Below, one piece after another: positions 25,679 to 33,495 of a DNA stretch of 58,614 nucleotides (position 1 is its first letter; every line of letters starts with the position of its first letter). Under the pieces are notes generated by a model. It saw nothing but the letters and a program-made list of their open reading frames with translations, was not told the origin of the DNA and did not search any database. Source of the stretch: Actinomycetes bacterium (GTDB lineage Bacteria; Actinomycetota; Acidimicrobiia; Acidimicrobiales; RAAP-2). The stretch is from contig JAJZJC010000005.1 of NCBI GenBank assembly GCA_021810205.1, forward strand, positions 1 to 58,614, read 5' to 3'. The position numbers and the translations under genes were made by a program.

Positions 25679-26200
25679 TCAGGGGATGGCGATCCGCTCT
25701 CCCGGGACGACCGCTGCCGACCCGGTCTCCCTCGCGATGGCCTCAGCGAGTGACCGCGGGTTCCCAGTGCGATCGAAACGACTGGCGATCGACCACAGCG
25801 TGTCTCCCGGTTGGACGACGTAGACCGTGGCGGACGTCGCCACGGCACCGTGGCCCGGCGCCGGCGCCGGCGCCGGCGCCCCTCCCAGCGCGCCAAGGGG
25901 AAGGGCAAGCACCGTGATCAGTCCCGCCACGAGTGCGGCGAGTAGGAGGCTGCGGCGGCGAGCCGCCGCGGACCGCCGGACGACCCTGGGCGCGCCGCAC
26001 GCGCGGCTCTCGGACGGCGACATCGGCCGCAGCGCGACCGCCGCGGGCGCGCGCACAGCCTTCCCCTCCCCCGCCCCGGCGCGACCTGGCGAGCTCGAGG
26101 GCACCACCTGCAGCACCGCTCGCGGCCAGGGACGCTCGAGCAGGCCACACGAGCCGTCCGGCAGTGCCTGGTACTCCATCAGCGGTGCAATTGCCATCAT
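25679..26200 (-). CDS. LysM membrane protein next to lexA; candidate SOS-induced cell division inhibitor
   Basis: About 173 residues. A cytoplasmic N-terminus (about 1-80) leads to one membrane helix (SLLLAALVAGLITVLALPLG, about 83-104), then a Pro/Ala linker (APAPAPAP). A LysM peptidoglycan-binding domain, VYVVQPGDTLWSIASRF, ends at the C-terminus. YneA of Bacillus, DivS of Corynebacterium and Rv2719c (ChiZ) of Mycobacterium are short membrane proteins, typically with LysM, encoded next to lexA and induced by SOS to block division. The position, topology and two upstream SOS boxes fit this role. GAGGGGTGAGG precedes ATG 26200. It heads the chain to nrdR, the LmbE gene and dinB. Confidence 0.85.
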   Translation of the reverse strand: MMAIAPLMEYQALPDGSCGLLERPWPRAVLQVVPSSSPGRAGAGEGKAVRAPAAVALRPMSPSESRACGAPRVVRRSAAARRRSLLLAALVAGLITVLALPLGALGGAPAPAPAPGHGAVATSATVYVVQPGDTLWSIASRFDRTGNPRSLAEAIARETGSAAVVPGERIAIP

Positions 26201-26239
26201 CCTCACCCCTCGTCCCCCGGCCGTGACCCCTTGCCGGTG

Positions 26240-26253
26240 CGAACACCCGTTCG
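26240..26253. promoter_or_regulatory. LexA (SOS) box 1
   Basis: CGAACACCCGTTCG matches the Gram-positive SOS consensus CGAAC-N4-GTTCG exactly. It lies just downstream of the expected transcription start of the LysM gene, so LexA bound here would block its transcription. Confidence 0.9.
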
Positions 26254-26265
26254 GCTCTTTCCTCT

Positions 26266-26294
26266 ATGAGATCACGAACACACGTTCGAGTCAA
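26266..26294 (-). promoter_or_regulatory. promoter of the LysM-nrdR-LmbE-dinB chain
   Basis: On the minus strand TTGACT (26289-26294) and TCTCAT (26266-26271) are separated by 17 bases. SOS box 2 fills the spacer exactly. Transcription should start near 26259 and reach the LysM ATG about 60 bases later. Confidence 0.65.
26275..26288. promoter_or_regulatory. LexA (SOS) box 2
   Basis: CGAACACACGTTCG is a perfect match to CGAAC-N4-GTTCG. It sits between the -35 and -10 elements of the LysM gene promoter, the classical place for repression. Confidence 0.92.
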
Positions 26295-26303
26295 GCACCG
26301 AGT

Positions 26304-26317
26304 CGAACACATGTTTG
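26304..26317. promoter_or_regulatory. LexA (SOS) box 3
   Basis: CGAACACATGTTTG has one mismatch to the consensus (GTTTG for GTTCG). It overlaps the -35 hexamer of the lexA promoter, so it would mediate autoregulation. Confidence 0.82.
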
Positions 26318-26343
26318 TCATCGACGGCGAGGTTGGCTATCCT
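26315..26343 (+). promoter_or_regulatory. lexA promoter
   Basis: TTGTCA (26315-26320) and TATCCT (26338-26343) are separated by 17 bases on the plus strand. The expected start is near 26350, inside SOS box 4, leaving a leader of about 55 bases before the lexA ATG. Confidence 0.65.
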
Positions 26344-26348
26344 CTTGG

Positions 26349-26362
26349 CAAACAGATGTTCG
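26349..26362. promoter_or_regulatory. LexA (SOS) box 4
   Basis: CAAACAGATGTTCG has one mismatch in the left arm. It covers the expected lexA transcription start and completes a row of four boxes starting at 26240, 26275, 26304 and 26349. Confidence 0.8.
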
Positions 26363-26405
26363 CCGGCCACGATCGGCGGCGAGGAGAGAGCGGGGGTTAC
26401 CGACG

Positions 26406-27035
26406 ATGGCCCAGGTGCTGAGCGGCAAGCGGCAGCAGATCCTCGAGTACATCGGCGACTGCCTGAGGGCGCGCGGCTACCCGCCCTCGGTGCGCGAGAT
26501 CGGTGACGCGGTGGGGCTCACCTCCTCGGCGACCGTGCACAGCCACCTCGCCGTGCTCCAGCGCGAGGGCTATCTCGAGCGAGACCCCACCAAGCCTCGC
26601 GCGATCAAGGTGCACTACGAGGCGTCCTCGAAGGTCGCCATGGGTGCCGGCCCGGTCCGCCACGTGCCGCTCGTCGGCGACGTGGCTGCCGGCACGGGCG
26701 TGCTCGCCCAGGAGAACGTCGAAGAGATCGTCGCGCTCCCCGAGGACTTCACGGGGGCCGGCACCCTGTTCATGCTGCGGGTCCGGGGAGAGTCCATGAT
26801 CGACGCGGGGATCTTCGATGGCGACTACGTGGTCGTGCGCCAGCAGCCTGACGCCGACAACGGTGACGTCGTCGTCGCGGGCATTCCCGACGGCGAGGCC
26901 ACGGTGAAGACCTTCTCCCGCCAGCGTGGCAAGATCGTGCTGACCCCCGCCAACTCGGCGCTCGCCCCGATGGAGTTCGCCCCCGATGACGTCACCGTCT
27001 TCGGGAAGGTCGTCACCGTCCTCCGACGGCTCTGA
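26406..27035 (+). CDS. lexA: LexA repressor
   Basis: About 209 residues. The N-terminal winged helix (KRQQILEYIGDCLRARGYPP, then VREIGDAVGLTSSATVHSHL) binds SOS boxes. The self-cleavage site is the Ala-Gly bond in DVAAGTG (about residue 96). The catalytic serine is in RGESM (about 130) and the lysine in ATVKTF (about 167), so the protease is complete. RecA filaments trigger its cleavage after DNA damage. The start is clear because the family begins a few residues before KRQQIL. It is divergent from the LysM gene across four SOS boxes. recA is not in the window. Confidence 0.97.
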   Translation: MAQVLSGKRQQILEYIGDCLRARGYPPSVREIGDAVGLTSSATVHSHLAVLQREGYLERDPTKPRAIKVHYEASSKVAMGAGPVRHVPLVGDVAAGTGVLAQENVEEIVALPEDFTGAGTLFMLRVRGESMIDAGIFDGDYVVVRQQPDADNGDVVVAGIPDGEATVKTFSRQRGKIVLTPANSALAPMEFAPDDVTVFGKVVTVLRRL

Positions 27036-27075
27036 GCCCGTGGTGCAGCCGACCGCTCGCCGTAGCCGCGCGTGA

Positions 27076-28161
27076 TCAGCTTGGCCCACGCTCGAGGATT
27101 GCGGCCAGCACCGCGCGGGCACGCTCGAGCGAGGCCCGGGTGACGTGCTCGTCGGGATGGTGCGCAAGCAGTGGGTCCCCAGGGCCGAAGTTCGTCGCCG
27201 GCACGCCGTGCGCCGCCATGGTGGCGACATCGGTCCACCCGGCCTTGGCGCGCGGCGATGCCCCGGTCTCCGCCACGAGCCCCCGCAGCAGCGGATGGTC
27301 GAGCGCGGGTGCGGCGCCGTCCACGGCATCGACGACCACCACCGTGTCTCCCGGGAGGGCGTCGGTGCCGTCGTCGAAGAGCGGCAGGAGCGCTTGGAGT
27401 GCCTCGTGGCTCGTGCGATCCGGCGCGTACCGGTGGTTGATCGTCAATGCCGCATGATCCGGAACGACATTCCCGGCGACGCCGCCGTCGATGGCGACCG
27501 CCTGCAGCTGCTCGGTGAACACGCAACCGTCCAACTCGACGGTACGGCTCGCCCATGTCGCCACCCGGAGAAGGACCGGAGCAAGCCGATGAATGGCGTT
27601 GCGCCCGGTGTACGGCCTCGCGCTGTGCGCGCGCACTCCCGCGCGTTCGACGATCACGCGAAGCGACCCCTGGCATCCCGCCTCGACGACCGTGCCCGTG
27701 GGCTCCATGAGCACGGCAGCATCCGCGGCGAGGAGCGATGGCTGCTCGGCCCACAGCCGAGCAAGGCCGTTGTGCGCCCGAGCGATCTCCTCACACGAGT
27801 AGAAGCACCACGTGACGTCGAGCGCGGCGTCGGCAAGCGTGCTCGCGAGATCGAGCATGACCGCCAAGCCGCCCTTCATGTCGCAGGCACCTACTCCCCA
27901 GACAGCGTCGTCGACGACGCGCGGGGTGGCGTTGCCTGCCGGCGGCACCGTGTCGAGGTGTCCGGCGACGAGCAGTCGGCACGACCGCCCCAGTTCGCTG
28001 CGAGCGACGACCTCGTTCCCCGTCCTCGTGACAGTGAGCCACGGACACCGCCCGAGCGTCGCGGCGACGTATGCCGCCAATGCCGACTCGTCGCGGCTCA
28101 CCGAGGGGATGGCCACGAGCGCGGCGGTCGCCGCGAGAAGGTCCTCCCCCTTCGCGCTCAC
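27076..28161 (-). CDS. dapE: succinyl-diaminopimelate desuccinylase
   Basis: About 361 residues of the M20 zinc peptidase family. Metal and catalytic residues show in LLVAGHLDTVPPAGN (about 63), GVGACDMKGGLAVML (about 90) and FYSCEEIA (about 122). Late GWTDVATMAAHGVPATNFGPG and LAHHPDEHV are typical of actinobacterial DapE. It releases succinate to give L,L-diaminopimelate, for lysine and peptidoglycan. GTG 28161 overlaps the dapD stop as GTGA, so the two are translationally coupled. It ends 40 bases from lexA, tail to tail. Confidence 0.92.
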   Translation of the reverse strand: MSAKGEDLLAATAALVAIPSVSRDESALAAYVAATLGRCPWLTVTRTGNEVVARSELGRSCRLLVAGHLDTVPPAGNATPRVVDDAVWGVGACDMKGGLAVMLDLASTLADAALDVTWCFYSCEEIARAHNGLARLWAEQPSLLAADAAVLMEPTGTVVEAGCQGSLRVIVERAGVRAHSARPYTGRNAIHRLAPVLLRVATWASRTVELDGCVFTEQLQAVAIDGGVAGNVVPDHAALTINHRYAPDRTSHEALQALLPLFDDGTDALPGDTVVVVDAVDGAAPALDHPLLRGLVAETGASPRAKAGWTDVATMAAHGVPATNFGPGDPLLAHHPDEHVTRASLERARAVLAAILERGPS

Positions 28162-28979
28162 GTCGAGACGCCGTGGGCCCGCAGCAGCGCGTTCAGCTGC
28201 GCCTTGTCGTGGCGCTCTCCCTGCTCGAGACGCTTGATCACGAGCACGCACGACAAGAAGAACTCGCCCCCGGGATACTCGCGGCGGCGCGACGCGGGAA
28301 CGGCGACCGACCACGCGGGTACGACGCCCCGGCTCAGCTCCGCACCCGTCTCCGCATCGATGACGGGAATGGAGGGGTTCAGCACCGTGGCAGCACCGAG
28401 CACCGCACCCTCCCCGACGCGTGCGCCGTCGGTCACCATGCAGCGGCTGCCGATGAACGCGTCGTCCTCGACCACGACGGGGACGGCGTTCGGCGGCTCC
28501 AAGACCCCCCCGATGCCGACCCCGCCGGCCAGGTGGACGCGGGCACCGATCTGCGCGCAGGACCCGACGGTGGCCCAGGTGTCGACCATGGTGTCCTCGC
28601 CGACCCGGGCGCCGATGTTCACATAGGAGGGCATGAGCACGACACCCGGCGCCAGGTACGATCCCCATCGCGCGGAGGCCCCAGGCACCACCCGGATACC
28701 GGCGTGCGCATACCCGCGCTTCAAGGGGATCCGGTCGGCGTACTCGAGCGGACCGATCTCGCCCGTCTCGATGGCGCGAAGGCGGAACAGGAGGAGGATC
28801 GCCTTCTTCAGCCACTCGTGCACGACCGTCGACCCGTCCCCCGCGGTCTCGGCCACCCGGACCTCTCCACGATCGAGGAGCTCGACCGCCTCGGTGACCG
28901 CACCCAGCGCTCCAGCGTCGGCGGGCGAGAGCTGGTCTCGGTGTGCGAAGAGTTCGTCGATGTGCGCCGCGAGATCCAC
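28158..28979 (-). CDS. dapD: tetrahydrodipicolinate N-succinyltransferase
   Basis: About 273 residues, with a left-handed beta-helix. The stretches MPSYVNIGARVGEDTMVDTW and ATVGSCAQIG, then GGVGIGGVLEPP, match the E. coli type of DapD nearly residue for residue, including an N-terminal helical part with HEWLKKAILL. Mycobacterial DapD is longer and quite different in my memory, so the source of this gene is of interest. It transfers succinyl from succinyl-CoA to tetrahydrodipicolinate. It starts with GTG 30 bases after dapC, and dapE follows by overlap, so dapC-dapD-dapE work as consecutive steps encoded in one operon. Confidence 0.95.
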   Translation of the reverse strand: MDLAAHIDELFAHRDQLSPADAGALGAVTEAVELLDRGEVRVAETAGDGSTVVHEWLKKAILLLFRLRAIETGEIGPLEYADRIPLKRGYAHAGIRVVPGASARWGSYLAPGVVLMPSYVNIGARVGEDTMVDTWATVGSCAQIGARVHLAGGVGIGGVLEPPNAVPVVVEDDAFIGSRCMVTDGARVGEGAVLGAATVLNPSIPVIDAETGAELSRGVVPAWSVAVPASRRREYPGGEFFLSCVLVIKRLEQGERHDKAQLNALLRAHGVST

Positions 28980-29009
28980 GCCGGGAGACTGTACCGATCC
29001 CTGCGCGCC

Positions 29010-30182
29010 TCAGTGCCAACCCGACGCCGCAAGGCGTTCGGCCACGAGCGCCAGACGCGCCATCGGCTGGACGACGGCGATGCGCACGTGGCCCGCACCC
29101 TCCGGCCCGTACAAGTCGCCGGGGCTGACGAGGAGGCCCGCTACCCGTGCGAGCTCCTCTGCCATCGCCCACCCGTCCGACCAGCGCTCGGGGACGGACG
29201 GCCACAGGTAGAAGCCCCCGGGAGGAAGCGGCACGGGACAGCCGGCCGAACCGAGCGCCGACGCGAGGTACTCGAGGCGCTCGCGGTACCGGGCGCGTTG
29301 CGCGTCGACGTGGGCCTCGTCACCGAGGGCCACGACCGCGGCGGCTTGGACCGGGCCCGGCACCATCAAGCCCGCATGCTGACGGACGTCGCGCAGGAAG
29401 CCGACGAGATGCTCGTCACCGGCGAAGAAGCCGGCACGTACGCCCGCGAGGTTCGATCGCTTGGAGAGCGAGTGCACCGCGACCACACCCTCGTCGCCGG
29501 CTTCGAGGATCGACCGGGGACGGCCGCGCCACGTGAAGGGCGCATAGCATTCGTCGGAGAAGACCGGAACTCCGTGCGCCCTGCCCCACGCGGCCGCCGC
29601 CTCGAGGTCGCTGACGCCACCCGAGGGGTTGGCCGGCGAGTTCACCCACAGCACCAGGGCCCGTCGGGCGTCGTCGGGGTCGATGGCGTCGAGGTCGAGG
29701 CCGCTGCCGTCCTCACTGGCCGGCGGCACGGACACCGAGCGGCATCCCGCCAACAGGGCGCTCATCTCGTAGGTGGGGTAGGCGACCGAGGGGTACAGCA
29801 CCGTGTCCCTTCCCGGCTCGCGCAGTCGCAGGTACTGCGCGCTCGACGCCACCAGCTCCTTCGTCCCGACGCATACCGCCACCTTGTCGACCCCGATCGA
29901 CACCGAGAACGTGCGCGAGAGCCACTCCGCGGCCGCCTCGCGCAGCACGACCGTCCCCGCGGACGGCGGGTAGCCGCGCTCCGCGCCCGACGAGCCGAGC
30001 CTGGCCACTACCGCTGCTGGCGGCGGATCGCAGGGCGTGCCGATCGAGCAGTCGACCATCCCGCCGGGCAGCGCGTCGGCGAGCGGGCGCAGCGCGCCGA
30101 GGCGCGCGTAGGGGTAGGGGGGGAGGGCGAACGCCCTGCGCGAAGTGTCGGTGCTCGCCGTCACCTCCCCACTATCTCGCAT
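29010..30182 (-). CDS. dapC: N-succinyldiaminopimelate aminotransferase
   Basis: About 390 residues of fold-type I class I/II aminotransferases. The PLP lysine is in VHSLSKRSNLAGVRAGF (about residue 238), with NSPANPSGG, the aspartate region FSDECYAPF and final arginine in VRIAVVQP. It converts the keto intermediate to N-succinyl-L,L-diaminopimelate using glutamate. Sequence and position beside dapD and dapE point to this dedicated DapC rather than ArgD. ATG 30182 lies 18 bases after hflX; a GTG ten codons or fewer inside is possible. It is part of the miaB-to-dapE operon. Confidence 0.9.
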   Translation of the reverse strand: MRDSGEVTASTDTSRRAFALPPYPYARLGALRPLADALPGGMVDCSIGTPCDPPPAAVVARLGSSGAERGYPPSAGTVVLREAAAEWLSRTFSVSIGVDKVAVCVGTKELVASSAQYLRLREPGRDTVLYPSVAYPTYEMSALLAGCRSVSVPPASEDGSGLDLDAIDPDDARRALVLWVNSPANPSGGVSDLEAAAAWGRAHGVPVFSDECYAPFTWRGRPRSILEAGDEGVVAVHSLSKRSNLAGVRAGFFAGDEHLVGFLRDVRQHAGLMVPGPVQAAAVVALGDEAHVDAQRARYRERLEYLASALGSAGCPVPLPPGGFYLWPSVPERWSDGWAMAEELARVAGLLVSPGDLYGPEGAGHVRIAVVQPMARLALVAERLAASGWH

Positions 30183-30200
30183 CCTTGGAGCATCCTGGCG

Positions 30201-31484
30201 CTACCGGGCATGCACGACGAAGTCGGAGAACCGGGCACGCCCCGCCTCGTCGAGCACGACGTGGACGCGGGTGGCGTCCTCCCCGTCGTGCTGCTCGACC
30301 ACCTCCCCCTCACGGTGGACCGCCGCGAGCACATCACCGCGCCCCCAGGGGATGGCGAGCTCCACCACCGTGTCGGCCATGCGCAACCGGTCGCCGATCA
30401 CACGCACGAGCTCGTCGTTGCCCTCGCCGGTCTTCGCCGAGACGCACACCGCCCCGGGGAAGCTCGCCGCGAGGCGTGCCGCCTCGCAGGAGCGGTCGGC
30501 TTTGTTCACGGCGAGGAGCTCGGGGACGCTCGACGCCCCGATCTCGTCTAGCACCTGGTGCACCGCGTCCATCTGGGTCTTCGGATCGGGCGCAGCACCG
30601 TCGACCACATGGACCATGAGGTCGGCCAGACGGACCGAGTCGAGGGTCGAGCGGAACGCTTGCACGAGCTCGTGCGGCAGCTTTCGCACGAATCCGACGG
30701 TGTCGGTGACGAGCACCGTCTCGCCGCCGGGCAGAGCAAGCTGGCGGGTGCGGGGGTCGAGCGTGACGAACAGCCGGTTCTCGACCGGGACTCCGGCGCC
30801 GGTGAGTCGGTTCAACAGCGTCGACTTTCCGGCGTTCGTGTAACCGACGAGGACGACCTCCCGATGGCGGCCGCGACTGCGCGCCCGACGCTGCAGCGCG
30901 CGCGTGCGGTCGACGCCACGGAGCTCGACCTCCAGCCGGTGCATCCGTCCGACCAGGCGTCGGCGGTCCACCTCGAGCTGCGTCTCGCCCGGTCCCCTGG
31001 TGCCGATCCGACCGGCCTGCTGGCTGAGCTCGAGCCCACGGCCGCGAAGGCGCGGCAGCCGGTACCGCAGGAGCGCCAGCTCCACCTGCGCCTTGCCCTC
31101 TGGGCTCCGGGCGTTCTGAGCGAAGATGTCGAGGATCACGGCGGTCCGGTCGATCGCCGTCCGACCGAGGAGCCGTTCGAGGTTCCGCTGCTGCGCCGGC
31201 GTCAGCTCGTCGTCGAAGACCACGGTGTCCGCGTCCACCTGCTCGGCGAGCGTCGCGAGCTCGTGCGCCTTGCCTCGCCCGATGAAGGTGGCGGCGTCGG
31301 GGTGGTCGCGACGCTGGATGACTCTCCCCACGACATCCGCGCCGGCCGTGTCGACCAATAGGGCGAGCTCGTCGAGGTTCGCCTCGACGTGCTCAGGCAC
31401 GGTGGCAGGCAGTACGACGCCGACGAGCACGATGCGCTCGCGGAACTCACGGGTGATGAGGGTGCCGGGCAGCTGCGTCGTCAT
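30201..31484 (-). CDS. hflX: GTPase HflX
   Basis: About 427 residues. The N-terminal HflX domain shows AATFIGRGKAHEL and VVFDDELTPAQQRNLE, then GPGETQLEVDRR before the G domain. The G motifs are GYTNAGKSTLLN (G1), DTVGFVRKLP (G3) and AVNKADR (G4). HflX binds ribosomes and can split stalled or antibiotic-blocked ones. The C-terminal 80 residues are of the usual short type. The ATG overlaps the dapF stop (ATGA). The order miaB-miaA-dapF-hflX is also found in mycobacteria. Confidence 0.96.
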   Translation of the reverse strand: MTTQLPGTLITREFRERIVLVGVVLPATVPEHVEANLDELALLVDTAGADVVGRVIQRRDHPDAATFIGRGKAHELATLAEQVDADTVVFDDELTPAQQRNLERLLGRTAIDRTAVILDIFAQNARSPEGKAQVELALLRYRLPRLRGRGLELSQQAGRIGTRGPGETQLEVDRRRLVGRMHRLEVELRGVDRTRALQRRARSRGRHREVVLVGYTNAGKSTLLNRLTGAGVPVENRLFVTLDPRTRQLALPGGETVLVTDTVGFVRKLPHELVQAFRSTLDSVRLADLMVHVVDGAAPDPKTQMDAVHQVLDEIGASSVPELLAVNKADRSCEAARLAASFPGAVCVSAKTGEGNDELVRVIGDRLRMADTVVELAIPWGRGDVLAAVHREGEVVEQHDGEDATRVHVVLDEAGRARFSDFVVHAR

Positions 31485-32413
31485 ACGAGGTGGCCGGCGT
31501 CGAGCGCCGACGCTGCGAGCACGACGTCGGCGACATGGCGTACCGGGCCACGCAGGACCACCGGCGTGCCCGGCCCGGCGCCCAGACGCACCGACAGCGT
31601 GCCGCCGGGATTCTGCACCGCCACGACCTCACCGACGAGCCCGAAGCCGTGCGCGACGGCGGCCGCGGCGCAGCTGCCCGTCCCGCATGCGGCGGTCTCG
31701 CCCACACCGCGCTCGAACACCCGCAACGCGAGCACGTCCTCGCCCGCGCGCTGGACGACCTCGACGTTCACCGGCTCGCCGACGAGCGCCGTCATCTGGC
31801 GCGCAAGGCGGGTGAGGTCGATGGCCGAAAGGTCCGCCTGGGCCGAGCCAGCCGGCCCGTCACACCCTGCGCCGCCACACCCTGCGCCGTCACGCCCTGC
31901 GCCGTCACGCCCTGCGCCGTCACCATCGCCCGCATCGTCGACGACGACGACGACGTGCGGGTTCCCCACGCCCGCCCGGCGAGCCCTCGAACCGGGAATC
32001 GGGCTCTCGAGCTCCTCGCCAAGGTCGACCGAGCCCATCTCGACGCTCGCGCTCCCCATCCCGTCTGTCCCCTCGTACTCCACCACACGAAGGCCGGCGT
32101 CGGTCTTCACCCGCACCATCCCGGGCTTGGCGAGGCCCGTCAGAACGGCCGCCTGCACGAGGCAGCGGATGCCATTGCCGCTCATCTCGGCGCGCGTACC
32201 GTCCGCGTTGTAGAGCACCATCTCGAGGTCCGCGTCGTCCACGGCCGGCCGCACCAGCACCAGGCCATCGGCGCCGATCCCGCGGCGCCGGTCGCAGACC
32301 GACACGACGAAAGCAGGCGACGGAACCCATGTGGCGCCGGGGTCGACGTGCACCAAGAAATCGTTCCCCGCGGCCTCGTGCTTCTTCATTGCGACGCGAC
32401 GCCCCGCAGCCAT
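31481..32413 (-). CDS. dapF: diaminopimelate epimerase with a repeat-built insert
   Basis: About 310 residues. Both catalytic cysteines are present: MSGNGIRCLVQ and ETAACGTGSCAAA. AAGNDFLV at the N-terminus is the family entry motif. The enzyme turns L,L- into meso-diaminopimelate, needed for peptidoglycan and lysine. Between GNPHVVVVVDD and DLSAIDL there is an extra Gly/Asp/Ala loop (GAGRD-like units) made by a 15-bp tandem repeat, making this protein longer than usual (about 275-290). ATG 32413 is chosen because the first strand needs a few residues before KKHEAAGND; ATG 32389 and 32473 are alternatives. The stop overlaps hflX. Confidence 0.92.
   Translation of the reverse strand: MAAGRRVAMKKHEAAGNDFLVHVDPGATWVPSPAFVVSVCDRRRGIGADGLVLVRPAVDDADLEMVLYNADGTRAEMSGNGIRCLVQAAVLTGLAKPGMVRVKTDAGLRVVEYEGTDGMGSASVEMGSVDLGEELESPIPGSRARRAGVGNPHVVVVVDDAGDGDGAGRDGAGRDGAGCGGAGCDGPAGSAQADLSAIDLTRLARQMTALVGEPVNVEVVQRAGEDVLALRVFERGVGETAACGTGSCAAAAVAHGFGLVGEVVAVQNPGGTLSVRLGAGPGTPVVLRGPVRHVADVVLAASALDAGHLV
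31858..31924 (-). repeat. 15-bp tandem repeat inside dapF
   Basis: Four 15-bp units of the form CGTCACGCCCTGCGC (plus strand, first two with small changes) and part of a fifth. Being in frame, they code for repeating Gly-Ala-Gly-Arg/Cys-Asp in a surface loop of the epimerase. Confidence 0.92.
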
Positions 32414-32514
32414 GCCCGGAACGGCGGCGTCGGGCACGGTGGCGTCTGTGGGCGAGGCCGCGGCGTGGACCATCGCCACAGTCTCGCGCCCCTGGGTCTC
32501 CGACCGTGCAGCTC

Positions 32515-33495
32515 TCAGCGGGTGTCGCTCGGGTCCCGGCCAGGCTCGAGAGCAGCACCGGCTGCCACATCGGCGGACGCGCCGAGGAGCCCGGCGAGCA
32601 TCCGCGCCGCGTCTGCAGCCGAGCGCGCCCAACGGATCCTGGGATCGCGCCGGTACCACGACATCTGGCGACGGGCGAACATACGGGTGCGTCGGATCGC
32701 GGCGTCCACGCACTCGCCGAGCGGCGCGCCGTCGACCACGTGCGCGAGGAGCTCTTTGTAGCCGAGGGCCTGGCGCGCGGTCCGTGACAGCCCCCCCGGA
32801 CGCGCGGCGAGGTGGCGTACCTCGTCGACGAGACCCTCGGCCACCCACCGCCGAAAGCGCGTCTCGATCCGGCGGTCCACGACATCGCCATCGAAGGGAA
32901 TGCCCACGAGCACCACTTCGGTGGGCGGGTAGGCGGTCAGCCCCGGGCCGAACGAGGAGAAGGGCCGGCCCGAGCCGATCGTGACCTCGAGCGCTCGGAC
33001 GATACGGCGCCGGTTGGTCGCCGTCGTGCGCGAGGCCGCGACGGGGTCCAGTGCAGCGAGGCGGACATAGAGCCGCGCGAGACCCCCCGGCCGGCCGGCC
33101 TCCGCGTCCAGCTCGGCGGCGACCTTCGGGTAGCGCCCTGGGAACTCGAGATCGTCGACGACCGAGCGAAGATAGAGGCCGGTTCCGCCCACGAGGAGCG
33201 CCCGGTGCTCGCGCGAGGCGATACCGCAGAGCGCCGCACGCGCCGCCGACTGGAACTGTGCGACCGTGAACTCCTCGCCGGGGTCGACGAGGTCGAGGAG
33301 GTGGTGCGGCACCGTGACGCGTGCAGCCGCGGAGGGCTTGGCCGTCCCGATGTCCATGCCGCGATAGACCGTCATCGAGTCGACACAGACGATCTCGATC
33401 CCGGGCTGCCGCCCTGCGACGTCCATGGCGATCGCCGACTTCCCTGACGCCGTCGTCCCGAGGAGGGCGACGGGCGCGACGCGCCGCGCACTCAA
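32515..33495 (-). CDS. miaA: tRNA dimethylallyltransferase
   Basis: About 326 residues. The P-loop is LLGTTASGKSAIAMDVA, followed by VDSMTVYRGMDIGTAKP, LVGGTGLYLRSVVDDLE and RRQMSWYRRDPRIRW, all family hallmarks. It adds the dimethylallyl group to A37 of tRNAs reading UNN codons, the substrate of MiaB encoded just upstream. The start appears to be TTG, sharing TTGA with the miaB stop; no ATG or GTG fits before the P-loop strand. The last 30 residues are Ala-rich and dispensable-looking. dapF follows after about 100 bases. Confidence 0.93.
   Translation of the reverse strand: MSARRVAPVALLGTTASGKSAIAMDVAGRQPGIEIVCVDSMTVYRGMDIGTAKPSAAARVTVPHHLLDLVDPGEEFTVAQFQSAARAALCGIASREHRALLVGGTGLYLRSVVDDLEFPGRYPKVAAELDAEAGRPGGLARLYVRLAALDPVAASRTTATNRRRIVRALEVTIGSGRPFSSFGPGLTAYPPTEVVLVGIPFDGDVVDRRIETRFRRWVAEGLVDEVRHLAARPGGLSRTARQALGYKELLAHVVDGAPLGECVDAAIRRTRMFARRQMSWYRRDPRIRWARSAADAARMLAGLLGASADVAAGAALEPGRDPSDTR

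Noticed and set aside
29999-30182. Perfect GGAGGTGA ribosome binding site inside the start of dapC as evidence for a later start
   Set aside because: No ATG, GTG or TTG lies at a suitable distance after it, so it is probably chance.
28071-30551. Plus-strand open frame of 826 codons across dapE, dapD, dapC and hflX
   Set aside because: It is antisense to four conserved genes. Its product is Arg/Gly/His-rich without any recognisable domain, as expected of reverse frames in GC-rich DNA.
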